This document shows, piece by piece, positions 30,606 through 38,702 of a stretch of DNA of 50,058 bases; within the stretch, counting starts at the first letter, position 1; every line of letters begins with the position of its first letter. The notes beneath the pieces were generated by a model, which worked only from the letters and a program-made list of their open reading frames with translations, was not told the origin of the DNA and searched no databases. The stretch is from assembly GCF_020515525.1 (NCBI RefSeq), contig NZ_JAIYEP010000028.1, positions 1-50,058 of the forward strand, written 5' to 3'. This DNA is from Rhodococcus yananensis (GTDB taxonomy: Bacteria; Actinomycetota; Actinomycetes; Mycobacteriales; Mycobacteriaceae). A program made the translations under genes and the position numbers.

Positions 30606-32027
30606 ATGAGCGTGCAGCCGGTCCCGTCTCCTCGTCATCGTGTCGTCGTCATCGGATCCGGGTTCGGTGGGTTGTTCGGCACCCAGGCGCTCGCCCGCGC
30701 CGACGTCGACGTCACCCTGGTCGCACGGACGACCTATCACCTGTTCCAGCCGCTGCTGTATCAGGTGGCGACGGGGATCCTGTCGGTCGGTGACATCGCT
30801 CCGGCGACCCGCATGGTCTTGCGTAAGCAGGACAATGCGCAGGTGTTGCTCGGGGAGGTGGAGACGATCGACCTGGCGAACAACACGGTCACGTCCCGGT
30901 TCCTGGACCGGGTCACGGTCACCGGGTTCGACAGTCTGATCGTCGCGGCCGGTGCGGGCCAGTCGTATTTCGGCAACGACCATTTCGCCGAGTTCGCGCC
31001 GGGAATGAAGAGCATCGACGACGCCCTGGAGTTGCGGGGCCGGATCCTGGGGGCGTTCGAGCAGGCGGAGTTGTCGTCGGACCCGGAGGAACAGGCCCGG
31101 TTGCTGACGTTCGTGGTGGTCGGTGCCGGCCCCACCGGGGTGGAGTTGGCGGGGCAGATCGCGGAGTTGTCGCGGCGCACGTTGCGGGGTGCGTTCCACA
31201 ACATCGATTCGACGCAGGCGCGGGTGGTGCTGCTCGACGGCGCGGCCGATGTGCTGCCGGTGTACGGCGGCAAGTTGTCGAGGAAGGCCCGCCGGACCCT
31301 GGAGGGGCTGGGGGTGGAGATCCAGTTGGGGGCGATGGTCACCGACGTCGACGCGCACGGGTTGACCGTCAAGGACAAGGACGGCGGCGAACGCCGGATC
31401 GAGTCGCAGTGCAAGGTGTGGTCGGCGGGGGTGGCGGCCAGTCCGCTCGGCCGGCAGCTGGCGGAGCAGAGCGGCGCGGGGATCGATCGGGCCGGTCGGG
31501 TGGAGGTGTTGCCGGACCTGTCGCTGCCGGGGCACCCGAACGTGTTCGTCGTCGGGGACATGATGTCGCTCGACAAGTTGCCGGGGCTCGCGCAGGTCGC
31601 GATGCAGGGCGGTCGGTACGCGGCGCAGCAGATCGTGGCGTCGCTCGATGGCGCGGATCCGGCGCGGCGGGCCCCGTTCAAGTATTTCGACAAGGGCAGC
31701 ATGGCGACGATCTCGCGGTTCAGTGCGGTCGCGAAGGTCGGCAGGCTCGAGATCAGCGGGTTCCTCGGGTGGATCGCGTGGTTGTTCATCCACCTGCTGT
31801 ATCTGGTGGGGTTCTCGTCGAAGTTGTCGACGCTGGTGTCGTGGGCTCAGGCGTTCTTCTCGGCGGGCCGCAACGAGATGGCGGCGACCGAGCAGCAGGT
31901 GTTCGCGCGGATCGCGATCGAACGGATGCGGGAACTCGAGGACGCACCGGAGTCCTCGGAGTCTTCCGCGACCGCCGCGACCGCCGCGTCCTCGGAGGCC
32001 TCGGCCGGGCGGGAGGCGACCGGCTGA
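30606..32027 (+). CDS. ndh: Type II NADH dehydrogenase (NDH-2)
   Basis: The 473-residue flavoprotein starts at ATG 30606 behind AAGGAG. It passes electrons from NADH to menaquinone at the inner face of the membrane without pumping protons. The FAD-binding motif VVVIGSGFGGLFG lies near residue 14 and the NADH-binding motif VVVGAGPTGVELAGQIAEL near residue 172; GHPNVFVVGDMMSL is the second FAD segment. The C-terminal FLGWIAWLFIHLLYLVGFSSKLSTLVSW is the amphipathic membrane anchor, followed by a low-complexity Ser/Ala tail. Length and motifs are normal for mycobacterial Ndh (Rv1854c). It is monocistronic, ended by a strong hairpin. Confidence 0.95.
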   Translation: MSVQPVPSPRHRVVVIGSGFGGLFGTQALARADVDVTLVARTTYHLFQPLLYQVATGILSVGDIAPATRMVLRKQDNAQVLLGEVETIDLANNTVTSRFLDRVTVTGFDSLIVAAGAGQSYFGNDHFAEFAPGMKSIDDALELRGRILGAFEQAELSSDPEEQARLLTFVVVGAGPTGVELAGQIAELSRRTLRGAFHNIDSTQARVVLLDGAADVLPVYGGKLSRKARRTLEGLGVEIQLGAMVTDVDAHGLTVKDKDGGERRIESQCKVWSAGVAASPLGRQLAEQSGAGIDRAGRVEVLPDLSLPGHPNVFVVGDMMSLDKLPGLAQVAMQGGRYAAQQIVASLDGADPARRAPFKYFDKGSMATISRFSAVAKVGRLEISGFLGWIAWLFIHLLYLVGFSSKLSTLVSWAQAFFSAGRNEMAATEQQVFARIAIERMRELEDAPESSESSATAATAASSEASAGREATG

Positions 32028-32039
32028 CGCGGCCCGTGA

Positions 32040-32086
32040 CGGGACCGGCCCGGCCGTTGCGGTGTGCAGCGGCCGGGCCGGTCCCG
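32040..32086. terminator. Strong bidirectional terminator hairpin
   Basis: A perfect 17-bp GC stem (arms 32040-32056 and 32070-32086; core GGGACCGGCCCGGCCG) with a 13-nt loop lies between the ndh stop (32027) and the convergent thioesterase stop (32103). Confidence 0.85.
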
Positions 32087-32102
32087 GGCGTGTCGGTTCG
32101 GG

Positions 32103-32555
32103 TCAGTGGCCGAGCCGGTCGCTGTCGTCGACGTTGGCGAGGCGGACCTGCCCCTGCGCGATGGTGCGGTCGCGGTCGTCGACGATCTGCACGCGCCACA
32201 GCTGCTGGGTGCGTCCGCGGTGTACCGGAACCGCGGTGGCGGTGAGGACACCGTCGCGGGCGGCGCGCAGGAAGTCGGTGTTGTTGTTGACACCGACGAC
32301 GTTGCCGCGGTCGCCGAGCCACACTGCGGCACCCATGCTCGCCAGGGTTTCGATGACCGCGCAGTACACCCCGCCGTGCACGATGCCGTAGGGCTGGTGG
32401 TGTTCCGGGGTCACGGTCCAACGGGCCCGGACGACGTCGCCGGTCAGCTCCACGAACTCGAGCCCGAGGGCGGCACCGAACCCGGTGCGGTTGAGCGTGG
32501 TGACGTCCGCGGGGTCGAGGGCCGGCGCGGGGGTCCGGGTGGTCTGCTCGCTCAT
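32103..32555 (-). CDS. Hotdog-fold PaaI-type thioesterase (Rv1847-like)
   Basis: A 150-residue protein. After an unstructured N-terminus it has GFGAALGLEFVELTGDVVRARWTVTPEHHQPYGIVHGGVYCAVIETLASMGAAVWL, where HGG starts the central hotdog helix and Glu in VIETLAS is the likely catalytic acid. It should hydrolyse acyl-CoA thioesters as a tetramer in the cytoplasm. The conserved N-N-T-D-F-L segment follows. I recall the M. tuberculosis homologue Rv1847 beside blaI and gnd1; here the iron locus lies between them. Confidence 0.85.
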   Translation of the reverse strand: MSEQTTRTPAPALDPADVTTLNRTGFGAALGLEFVELTGDVVRARWTVTPEHHQPYGIVHGGVYCAVIETLASMGAAVWLGDRGNVVGVNNNTDFLRAARDGVLTATAVPVHRGRTQQLWRVQIVDDRDRTIAQGQVRLANVDDSDRLGH

Positions 32556-32737
32556 GGGGTCTCCGTGTCGGTGGGTCGTGCCGGTCGGTACCGGTGTCCG
32601 TGGACCGATGCTAGGGCATCGGGATACGCGGCGGCGGCGAGCGGTGCCGATGGGGTGGAACGGAACCGGCGGGATGGACCGGGAGTCTCTGCAGCCCTCA
32701 GGACTCCGGCGCGGTCCGGTGGTTGTTCCGCCCACCA

Positions 32738-33493
32738 CTATAGGGAAGGCTGCCCTAATCCGGCAAGTCCCCGGACGGGGAAACCCGCGGCGACGAACGC
32801 GTCGAGGAGTCGCTGGCCGCGTCGCGCGGCGTCCCGGTGGGACGCGCCCGCGAGGATCGGTAGTTGCGCGGAGCCGGTGACCACCGCGCGTCCGACCATC
32901 GACCAGAACCGGGCGCCGCCGAGTGGGGCACACCGGTCCACCGCCGTGTGGACGGCCGTCAGCGCGGTCACGGCGCGGTGCGCGGTCCACACCGCCATGG
33001 CGGCTTCGCAGGGCAGCACGACCGTGCCCGGGCCGCCGGCGGCCCGGTCGCCGGGCAGTACCCGCAGGGTGTCGTCGGCCACACCCGCCCAGTCCACACA
33101 GCCGTCGCTGTCCTGGTGCAGCCACAGATTGTCCAGACCCGGATCCCACACGCGCCCGTCGAGGGCGAAGGGCGCCAGGACCCGCCCGACGATCGCGTGG
33201 ATGAGGGTCGCGGCGACCTGCTCGGCGGCGATACGCGGGTCGTCGGTGTCTTCGAGTGCACGGCGGTAGAGCAGGTCGATGCGCTGGGCGCGTTCGCTGC
33301 CGCCGAGGTACCACCAGCGCCGTTTGGGTTCTTCGTCGATGCAGGCCACCGCGTACACGCGGGGGGCGCCCGCGGCGAGGGTCCGCAGCCGTGTGCGGGT
33401 CTCCTCGAAGGGGCCGACGGGGTGGGCCCGGGCGGGGTCCGCGGAAGCGGGCGGGGGCGCGACCGTGGTCGGCGGCAGCAGCAGCGTCGTCAT
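32738..33493 (-). CDS. FhuF-like siderophore iron-reductase family protein lacking the C-terminal Cys motif
   Basis: The 251-residue protein begins at ATG 33493 behind AGGAGG, divergent from the fec operon and sharing its iron box. The middle resembles the FhuF/IucA-C-like region: AAEQVAATLIHAIVGRVLAPFALDGRVWDPGLDNLWLHQDSDGCVDW. FhuF proteins reduce ferric siderophores with a 2Fe-2S cluster held by four Cys near the C-terminus (C-C-x10-C-x2-C). That motif is absent: the C-terminus ends GRRLLDAFVAAGFPVRGLAGLGQPSL-like with no Cys, and the four Cys present are scattered. It may therefore be a non-redox siderophore-binding or release protein, or a truncated form. Context supports a role in ferric-siderophore use. 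Confidence 0.7.
   Translation of the reverse strand: MTTLLLPPTTVAPPPASADPARAHPVGPFEETRTRLRTLAAGAPRVYAVACIDEEPKRRWWYLGGSERAQRIDLLYRRALEDTDDPRIAAEQVAATLIHAIVGRVLAPFALDGRVWDPGLDNLWLHQDSDGCVDWAGVADDTLRVLPGDRAAGGPGTVVLPCEAAMAVWTAHRAVTALTAVHTAVDRCAPLGGARFWSMVGRAVVTGSAQLPILAGASHRDAARRGQRLLDAFVAAGFPVRGLAGLGQPSL
32740..32758. promoter_or_regulatory. Degenerate IdeR/DtxR-like box overlapping the fhuF-like stop
   Basis: ATAGGGAAGGCTGCCCTAA matches the 19-bp consensus TTAGGTTAGGCTAACCTAA at 14 positions. It overlaps the 3' end of the FhuF-like gene and lies about 185 nt upstream of the leftward thioesterase gene. It may be functional or a remnant. Confidence 0.4.
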
Positions 33494-33531
33494 CCGACAC
33501 CTCCTGTTCGACGTGATCGAAACAATGTGGC

Positions 33532-33550
33532 TTAGGTAAGCCTAACCATT
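33532..33550. promoter_or_regulatory. IdeR/DtxR-type iron box in the divergent iron-uptake promoter region
   Basis: TTAGGTAAGCCTAACCATT matches the iron-box consensus at 14 of 19 positions, including the central GG/CC half-sites. It lies 39 nt upstream of the fhuF-like start and about 145 nt upstream of the permease gene, so Fe-loaded IdeR should repress when iron is ample. Confidence 0.75.
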
Positions 33551-33618
33551 TCATCCGGGTGGGGGTCGGCGCAACCCCGGCTCCCCCGTGACCCCGCCCA
33601 CCCCCGTGACAGCGGGAA

Positions 33619-33637
33619 ATAGGATTCCGTAACCTAA
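33619..33637. promoter_or_regulatory. Second IdeR-like half-conserved box upstream of the fec operon
   Basis: ATAGGATTCCGTAACCTAA matches the consensus at 13 of 19 positions; the right half-site TAACCTAA is perfect. It lies 57 nt before the GTG of the first permease. Confidence 0.55.
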
Positions 33638-33693
33638 CCCCAGACCGGGCCGACTTCGACCGCGGTCTCCGCCACGAGGAGCACCCCACGCAC

Positions 33694-35121
33694 GTGACCA
33701 CCACCCGACCACCCGAGATCCCCGCCGCCGTCACCGCGCCGCCCGGGCCGTCCCTGCCGGTCCGCCGGGCCGGCGCCGAACTCTTCGACATGCTGCTGCT
33801 CGCCGTCCCCGTGCTCATCGGAGTGCTCCTCGTCGACACCCTCGGCGAGGCCAACGGCGGCGGACAGACCGATCGGCTCGTCTTCGGTGGCGCCGCCGCC
33901 CTGGTCGCCGCCGGATTCCTGCTGTGGAACCGGGGGATCCGCGAGGGCCGCACCGGGACCTCCCTCGGCAAGCAGTGGACCGGTGTACTCACCCGCGACC
34001 CCGACACCGACGGCCCCGTCGGCACCCTCCGGGCCCTGTTCCGCGTCCGCACCCAGGTGGTCACCGCGCGCGAGGCGGCGCTCGACGGTTTCGCTCCGCG
34101 TCCCCCGGACACGTCGGTCGCCGCGATCCGCCGGCGGCGCCTCGGCGGCCTCGCCGTCCTGCTGATCCTGCTGGTCCTGGTGCTGCTCGCGTCCGTCGCC
34201 ATCGGCGCCCGACCGATGACGTTCGCGGAGGTCTACCACGCGCTCGTGGTCAACGACGGCGCCGAAACCGATGTCATCGTGCAGTCGCTCCGCGTCCCCC
34301 GCACCCTGCTCGGCCTCGTCGTCGGCATCGCCCTCGGCGTCGCCGGCGCCCTCATCCAGGGACACACCCGCAACCCCCTCGCCGACGCCGGGCTCCTCGG
34401 CATCAACGGCGGCGCCGCGCTGCTCGTGGTCCTGTCCATCTACCTGTTCGGCACCAGCACCCCCATCGAATACCTCTGGTTCTCCTTCGCCGGTTCCCTT
34501 CTGGCCAGCGTCGTCGTGTTCGGTTTCGCCTCCATCGGCAACGGCGGGTCGAGCCCACTGAGCCTCGCCCTCGCCGGCGCCGCCGTCGCCTTCTTCCTCC
34601 AGGCGATGGTGCAGACCATCGTGCTGCTCGACCAGACCAGCCTCGACGGCTTCCGCTTCTGGGTGGTCGGTTCCGTCGCGGGACGCGGATTCGACGTGTT
34701 CTGGCAGGTCCTGCCGTTCATCGTCGCCGGGCTCGTCATCGCGCTGGCCTCCACCCCCGGCCTGAACGTACTGAGCCTCGGCGACGACGTCGCCCGCTCC
34801 CTGGGCACCAACATCGCCCTGACCCGGGTGATCGGCATCACCGTCATCACGATCCTCACCGGCGCCGCCACCGCCGCCTGCGGCCCCATCGCGTTCGTCG
34901 GCCTGATCGTGCCGCACATCGCCCGCGCCATCACCGGCCCCGACTACCGGTGGCTCGTGCCCTACGCCGGGCTGCTCGGCGGGGTCCTGCTGGTACTCGC
35001 CGACGTCATCGGCCGCATCGTGGTGCGCCCCGGGGAACTGCAGGTCGGCATCGTCCTCGCGCTCGTCGGCGCCCCGTTCTTCATCGCACTCGTGCGTCGC
35101 CGGAAGCTGGTGTCACTGTGA
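33694..35121 (+). CDS. Iron-siderophore ABC permease with N-terminal RDD domain
   Basis: A 475-residue fusion starting at GTG 33694; AGGAG lies further upstream than usual. Residues about 24-130 (RRAGAELFDMLLLAVPVLIGVLL ... GTSLGKQWTGVLTRDPDTDGPVGTLRALFR) look like an RDD membrane domain: two hydrophobic helices, then a G-T-S-L-G-K segment. Residues about 145-475 are a complete FecCD-type permease with RRLGGLAVLLILLVLVLLA, RVPRTLLGLVVGIALGVAGALIQGHTRNPLADAGLLGINGGA, and the ATPase-coupling loop GDDVARSLG. It forms half of the membrane channel, with the next gene as partner. FecCD permeases are normally about 330-350 residues, so the extra domain is clear. Its stop overlaps the next start (GTGA). 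Confidence 0.9.
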   Translation: MTTTRPPEIPAAVTAPPGPSLPVRRAGAELFDMLLLAVPVLIGVLLVDTLGEANGGGQTDRLVFGGAAALVAAGFLLWNRGIREGRTGTSLGKQWTGVLTRDPDTDGPVGTLRALFRVRTQVVTAREAALDGFAPRPPDTSVAAIRRRRLGGLAVLLILLVLVLLASVAIGARPMTFAEVYHALVVNDGAETDVIVQSLRVPRTLLGLVVGIALGVAGALIQGHTRNPLADAGLLGINGGAALLVVLSIYLFGTSTPIEYLWFSFAGSLLASVVVFGFASIGNGGSSPLSLALAGAAVAFFLQAMVQTIVLLDQTSLDGFRFWVVGSVAGRGFDVFWQVLPFIVAGLVIALASTPGLNVLSLGDDVARSLGTNIALTRVIGITVITILTGAATAACGPIAFVGLIVPHIARAITGPDYRWLVPYAGLLGGVLLVLADVIGRIVVRPGELQVGIVLALVGAPFFIALVRRRKLVSL

Positions 35122-36275
35122 CCGACTCGACGAAGACCACCGTCCCGACGACCCCCCCGACCGGCACCGACCACCGCGCCGGCGTTGCGTGGCGCCGCTC
35201 CCCCGTCCACGTCTCCACCGCCGTGCCCAGCCGTCCCGCGTTCCGCATCGGCGCGTTCTCGCTGGTGTGGCGCGGCCGCATGGTGCTCGTGTGCGCGCTG
35301 CTGGCGGCCGCGGCGTTCCTGCTGCTGTGCATCGGACTCGGTCGCGGCGACTACCCGATGTCCGTCCCCCAGGTCATCGAGGTGCTGCTCGGCGGCGGGG
35401 AACGCATCGAACGGTTCATCGTCCTCGACCTGCGACTGCCCCGCGGCATCGGCGGACTGGTCGTCGGCGCCGCACTCGCGGTGTCCGGCGCCATCACCCA
35501 GTCGCTGTCCCGCAACGCCCTGGCCAGCCCGGACATCCTCGGCATCACCGCCGGTGCCAGCGCCGCCGCGGTCGCACTGCTCGTCGTCACCGGCGGCGGC
35601 ACCGTCGTCGGGGTCCTCGCATCCCTTGGGCTGCCCCTCGCCGCGCTCACCGGCGGCATACTCACCGCCGCCGTGATCTATCTGCTCGCCTGGAAACGCG
35701 GCGTCGACGGCTTCCGGCTCGTGCTCATCGGTATCGGTGTCAACGCGATGCTCGTCGCCGTCACCAACTGGATGCTGGTCAGCGCCGACATCAACGACGT
35801 CTCCCGCGCCCAGGTGTGGCTCACCGGTTCCCTGAACTCCATCAACTGGAGTCAGATCGTGCCCGCCGGCATCGCACTCGCCGTCATCGGCATCTGGACC
35901 CTGATCGCCACCTTCACCATCGGCGCGTTGCGGCTCGGCGACGACACCGCCCGGTCCCTCGGGGTGAAGCTGCAGACCCAACAGGCCCTGCTGCTCGTCG
36001 CCGCGTGCGGACTCGCCGGTATCGCCGTCGCCGCCGCCGGCCCGATCGGATTCGTCGCGCTCGCCGCCCCGCAGGTCGCGATGCGCCTGGTCCGTTCCGC
36101 CGGGCCACCGATCTTCGCGTCCGCCCTCACCGGCGCCGCCCTCGTCGTCGGCGCCGACATCATCGCCCGCACCATCCTGCCGGTGTCCCTGCCCGTGGGG
36201 CTCGTCACCTCCGCGCTCGGCGGCCCGTTCCTGCTGTATCTGCTCGTGCGTTCGAATCGGAAGGTATCGGCATGA
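35118..36275 (+). CDS. Iron-siderophore ABC permease (FecCD family)
   Basis: The 385-residue permease starts at GTG 35118, overlapping the previous stop by four bases. After a 60-residue polar N-terminus it has the typical hydrophobic helices, with LRLPRGIGGLVVGAALAVSGAITQSLSRNALASPDILGITAGASAAAVALL near residues 100-150, and the coupling loop GDDTARSLGVKLQ. It should pair with the RDD-fused permease to form the heterodimeric channel. It overlaps the ATPase gene by ATGA, so all three are translationally coupled. Confidence 0.93.
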   Translation: MTDSTKTTVPTTPPTGTDHRAGVAWRRSPVHVSTAVPSRPAFRIGAFSLVWRGRMVLVCALLAAAAFLLLCIGLGRGDYPMSVPQVIEVLLGGGERIERFIVLDLRLPRGIGGLVVGAALAVSGAITQSLSRNALASPDILGITAGASAAAVALLVVTGGGTVVGVLASLGLPLAALTGGILTAAVIYLLAWKRGVDGFRLVLIGIGVNAMLVAVTNWMLVSADINDVSRAQVWLTGSLNSINWSQIVPAGIALAVIGIWTLIATFTIGALRLGDDTARSLGVKLQTQQALLLVAACGLAGIAVAAAGPIGFVALAAPQVAMRLVRSAGPPIFASALTGAALVVGADIIARTILPVSLPVGLVTSALGGPFLLYLLVRSNRKVSA

Positions 36276-37195
36276 CCGACATCCAGCCCCACACCGCCGA
36301 CACCACCGGTCCCGGGCAGGCGCAACCACGCCTGACCGCCCGCAACGTCGCGCTCGGCTACGGCGACCGCGTCATCGTCGAGGACCTCGACCTCGACATC
36401 CCCACCGGGGTCGTCACCACCATCATCGGCCCCAACGGCTGCGGCAAATCCACCCTGCTGCGCGCGCTGAGCCGACTCCTCAAACCCCGCACCGGCAGCG
36501 TCGTCCTCGACGGCCGCGACGTCACCTCCATGCGCACCCGCGACGTCGCCCGTGTCCTCGGGCTGCTTCCCCAGGCGCCCACCGCACCGGAGGGGCTCAC
36601 CGTCGCCGACCTCGTCGCCCGCGGCCGGCACCCCCACCAGTCGTGGATCCGGCAATGGTCCTCCGACGACGAGGGCGAGGTGTCCCTCGCCCTCACCCGC
36701 ACCGGCATCGCCGACCTCGCCGACCGGCCCGTCGACGAACTGTCCGGTGGGCAACGTCAACGTGCCTGGATCTCCATGGCCCTCGCGCAGGGCACCGACA
36801 TCCTGCTGCTCGACGAACCCACCACCTACCTCGACCTCGCCCACTCCGTGGAGGTCCTCGACCTCGTCGACCAGTTGCACAGCGAACTCGGTCGCACCGT
36901 CGTGATGGTGCTGCACGACCTGAACCTGGCCGTGCGCTACAGCGACCACCTCGTCGTGATGAAACAGGGACGCATCGTCGCGACCGGCGCCCCCTCCGAG
37001 ATCATCTCCGTCGACCTGCTCCACGACGTGTTCGGGCTCGACGCCTCCGTCATCGCCGATCCCGTCTCCAGCCGGCCGCTGATCGTGCCCATCGGCACCC
37101 GCCACGTGTACGGCACGATCGGTGGGGACGCCCCACCCGTCGACCACACCGCGGTCCCCGGGCATGCCCCCGCACCCATGGTCGACGCCGGATGA
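36272..37195 (+). CDS. Iron-siderophore ABC transporter ATPase (FecE/FepC type)
   Basis: A 307-residue ATPase from ATG 36272. Walker A is IIGPNGCGKST, the Q-loop LLPQAP, the signature LSGGQRQRAW, Walker B ILLLDEPTTYLDL and the switch His MVLHDLNLA. It powers the two permeases encoded just upstream. A Pro/Ala/Asp tail of about 35 residues follows the core. No substrate-binding lipoprotein gene is present in this operon, so the receptor must be encoded elsewhere. Confidence 0.95.
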   Translation: MTDIQPHTADTTGPGQAQPRLTARNVALGYGDRVIVEDLDLDIPTGVVTTIIGPNGCGKSTLLRALSRLLKPRTGSVVLDGRDVTSMRTRDVARVLGLLPQAPTAPEGLTVADLVARGRHPHQSWIRQWSSDDEGEVSLALTRTGIADLADRPVDELSGGQRQRAWISMALAQGTDILLLDEPTTYLDLAHSVEVLDLVDQLHSELGRTVVMVLHDLNLAVRYSDHLVVMKQGRIVATGAPSEIISVDLLHDVFGLDASVIADPVSSRPLIVPIGTRHVYGTIGGDAPPVDHTAVPGHAPAPMVDAG

Positions 37196-37249
37196 TGCAG
37201 GTCACCACCGTGCACCACACCTACGACCGAGGGTAGTACGCACAAAGGT

Positions 37250-37266
37250 CGGAGACTCCGTAGAAT
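37250..37266 (+). promoter_or_regulatory. Palindrome and -10 element for a leaderless blaI transcript
   Basis: CGGAGACTCCG (37250-37260) is a perfect palindrome around one base. It is followed directly by TAGAAT (37261-37266), a good -10. The ATG is six nt after it, so the mRNA probably starts at or next to the start codon. The palindrome would sit in the promoter spacer, a natural autoregulatory site. Confidence 0.5.
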
Positions 37267-37272
37267 CGCCCT

Positions 37273-37686
37273 ATGGCAGCACTCGGCGATCTCGAACGAG
37301 CAGTGATGGACCACCTCTGGGCGTCCACCGAACCCCAGACCGTACGGCAGGTCCACGAAGCCCTGTCCGCGCGACGCGCCCTCGCATACACCACCGTCAT
37401 GACCGTTCTCCAACGCCTCGCGAAAAAGAACCTCGTCATCCAGCAACGCGACGACCGCGCCCACCGCTACCTGCCCGTCCACGGCCGCGACGAACTCGTC
37501 GCCGGACTGATGGTCGACGCCCTCGACCAGGCCGACGAAACCGCCGGGCGCGCCGCCGCCCTCGTCCACTTCGTCGGCCGTGTCGGCGCCGACGAAGCCG
37601 CCGCCCTGCGCGCGGCACTCGCCGATCTCGAGGCCCGCCACGCCACCGACGACACGGCCGACCGCGGCACCGGCCGAGCAAGCTGA
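37273..37686 (+). CDS. blaI: BlaI/MecI-family winged-helix repressor
   Basis: A 137-residue regulator: MAALGDLERAVMDHLWASTEPQTVRQVHEALSARRALAYTTVMTVLQRLAKKNLVIQQRDDRAHRYLPV is the winged-helix DNA-binding domain with recognition helix AYTTVMTVLQRLA. The rest is the helical dimerisation tail. In staphylococci such repressors are cleaved when a BlaR1 partner senses beta-lactam; in M. tuberculosis Rv1846c (BlaI) controls its own locus. No Shine-Dalgarno is visible; a TAGAAT hexamer just before the ATG suggests leaderless translation. The next gene, 13 nt on, is its M56 peptidase partner. Confidence 0.9.
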   Translation: MAALGDLERAVMDHLWASTEPQTVRQVHEALSARRALAYTTVMTVLQRLAKKNLVIQQRDDRAHRYLPVHGRDELVAGLMVDALDQADETAGRAAALVHFVGRVGADEAAALRAALADLEARHATDDTADRGTGRAS

Positions 37687-37699
37687 CACACTCGACTCC

Positions 37700-38650
37700 A
37701 TGAACGCGACCACGGCGCTGGTATTCGGGATACTCGCGCTTCTCCTCGCGGGCCCGATGCCCCGGCTGCTCGCCCGCGCCACCTGGCCGCACCGGAATCC
37801 GCGGGCCGCCCTCGTCCTGTGGCAGGCCATCGCGCTCGCCGCGGTCCTCTCCGCCTTCAGCTGCGGACTGGCCATCGCCGCCCGACTCCTCGTGCCCGGC
37901 CCCGACGGCCGCCCCACCACCGGCCCCCTCGACGAGATCGACGCCCTCGGGTTACCCCTGTGGCTGATCTACATCATCGTGTTCGCCCTGACCCTGTTCG
38001 TCGGGGCCCGCCTGATCTTCTCCACCATCCGTGTGGGCATCCGCACCCGCCGCCGCCGCTCCCGCCACCGCATGCTCGTCGACCTCCTCGACCGCCGCGA
38101 CATCCACGGCGCCGTCCGGCACCTACCCCACGTGCGGATCCTCGACAACGCCGACCCCATCGCCTACTGCCTGCCCGGCATCCGGCACCGCGTCGTCCTG
38201 TCCGAAGGCACCATCGGCTCCCTGACCGACGACGAACTCCGCGCGGTCCTCCGCCACGAACACTCCCACCTGCGGGCCCGCCACGACCTCATCCTCGAGG
38301 CGTTCACCGCCGTGTACGAAGCCTTCCCCCGCTGGGTCCGCTCCCGCTCCGCGCTCGGCTCCGTGCAACTGCTCGTCGAGATGCTCGCCGACGACTCCGC
38401 CGTCCGCGCCACCGGACCCACCCACCTGGCCCGCGCCCTCGTCACCTGCGCCGGCTCCCCCACCCCCACCGGCGCCCTCGCCGTCGGCGGCCCCTCCACC
38501 CTCCTGCGTGTCCGCCGCCTCTCCGGCCCCGGCCCCGACCTGACCGTCTCCGCCTGCGCCTACATCGCCGCCGCCGCCATCCTCGTCGTCCCCACCGTCG
38601 CCGTCGCCGTGCCCTGGCTCACCGAACTGACCCTCCTGTTCTCCCACTGA
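37700..38650 (+). CDS. M56-family membrane metallopeptidase (BlaR1-like, Rv1845c-like)
   Basis: The 316-residue protein starts at ATG 37700. Hydrophobic segments at about residues 5-22, 35-57 and 82-105 precede a cytoplasmic zinc-peptidase domain with HEHSH (the HExxH motif) in VLRHEHSHLRARHDL, followed by a late acidic residue in EMLADDSAVR. One more membrane helix lies at the C-terminus (AYIAAAAILVVPTVAVAVPWL). It lacks the extracellular penicillin-binding sensor of BlaR1, so its signal is unknown. It presumably cleaves BlaI encoded just upstream. The gene order blaI-peptidase-gnd matches what I recall for M. tuberculosis. Confidence 0.88.
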   Translation: MNATTALVFGILALLLAGPMPRLLARATWPHRNPRAALVLWQAIALAAVLSAFSCGLAIAARLLVPGPDGRPTTGPLDEIDALGLPLWLIYIIVFALTLFVGARLIFSTIRVGIRTRRRRSRHRMLVDLLDRRDIHGAVRHLPHVRILDNADPIAYCLPGIRHRVVLSEGTIGSLTDDELRAVLRHEHSHLRARHDLILEAFTAVYEAFPRWVRSRSALGSVQLLVEMLADDSAVRATGPTHLARALVTCAGSPTPTGALAVGGPSTLLRVRRLSGPGPDLTVSACAYIAAAAILVVPTVAVAVPWLTELTLLFSH

Positions 38651-38702
38651 TCGTCCGCCCGTTCGATTTCGATCACGCACCGATTCGGGGGAAGCTGTAC
38701 CC

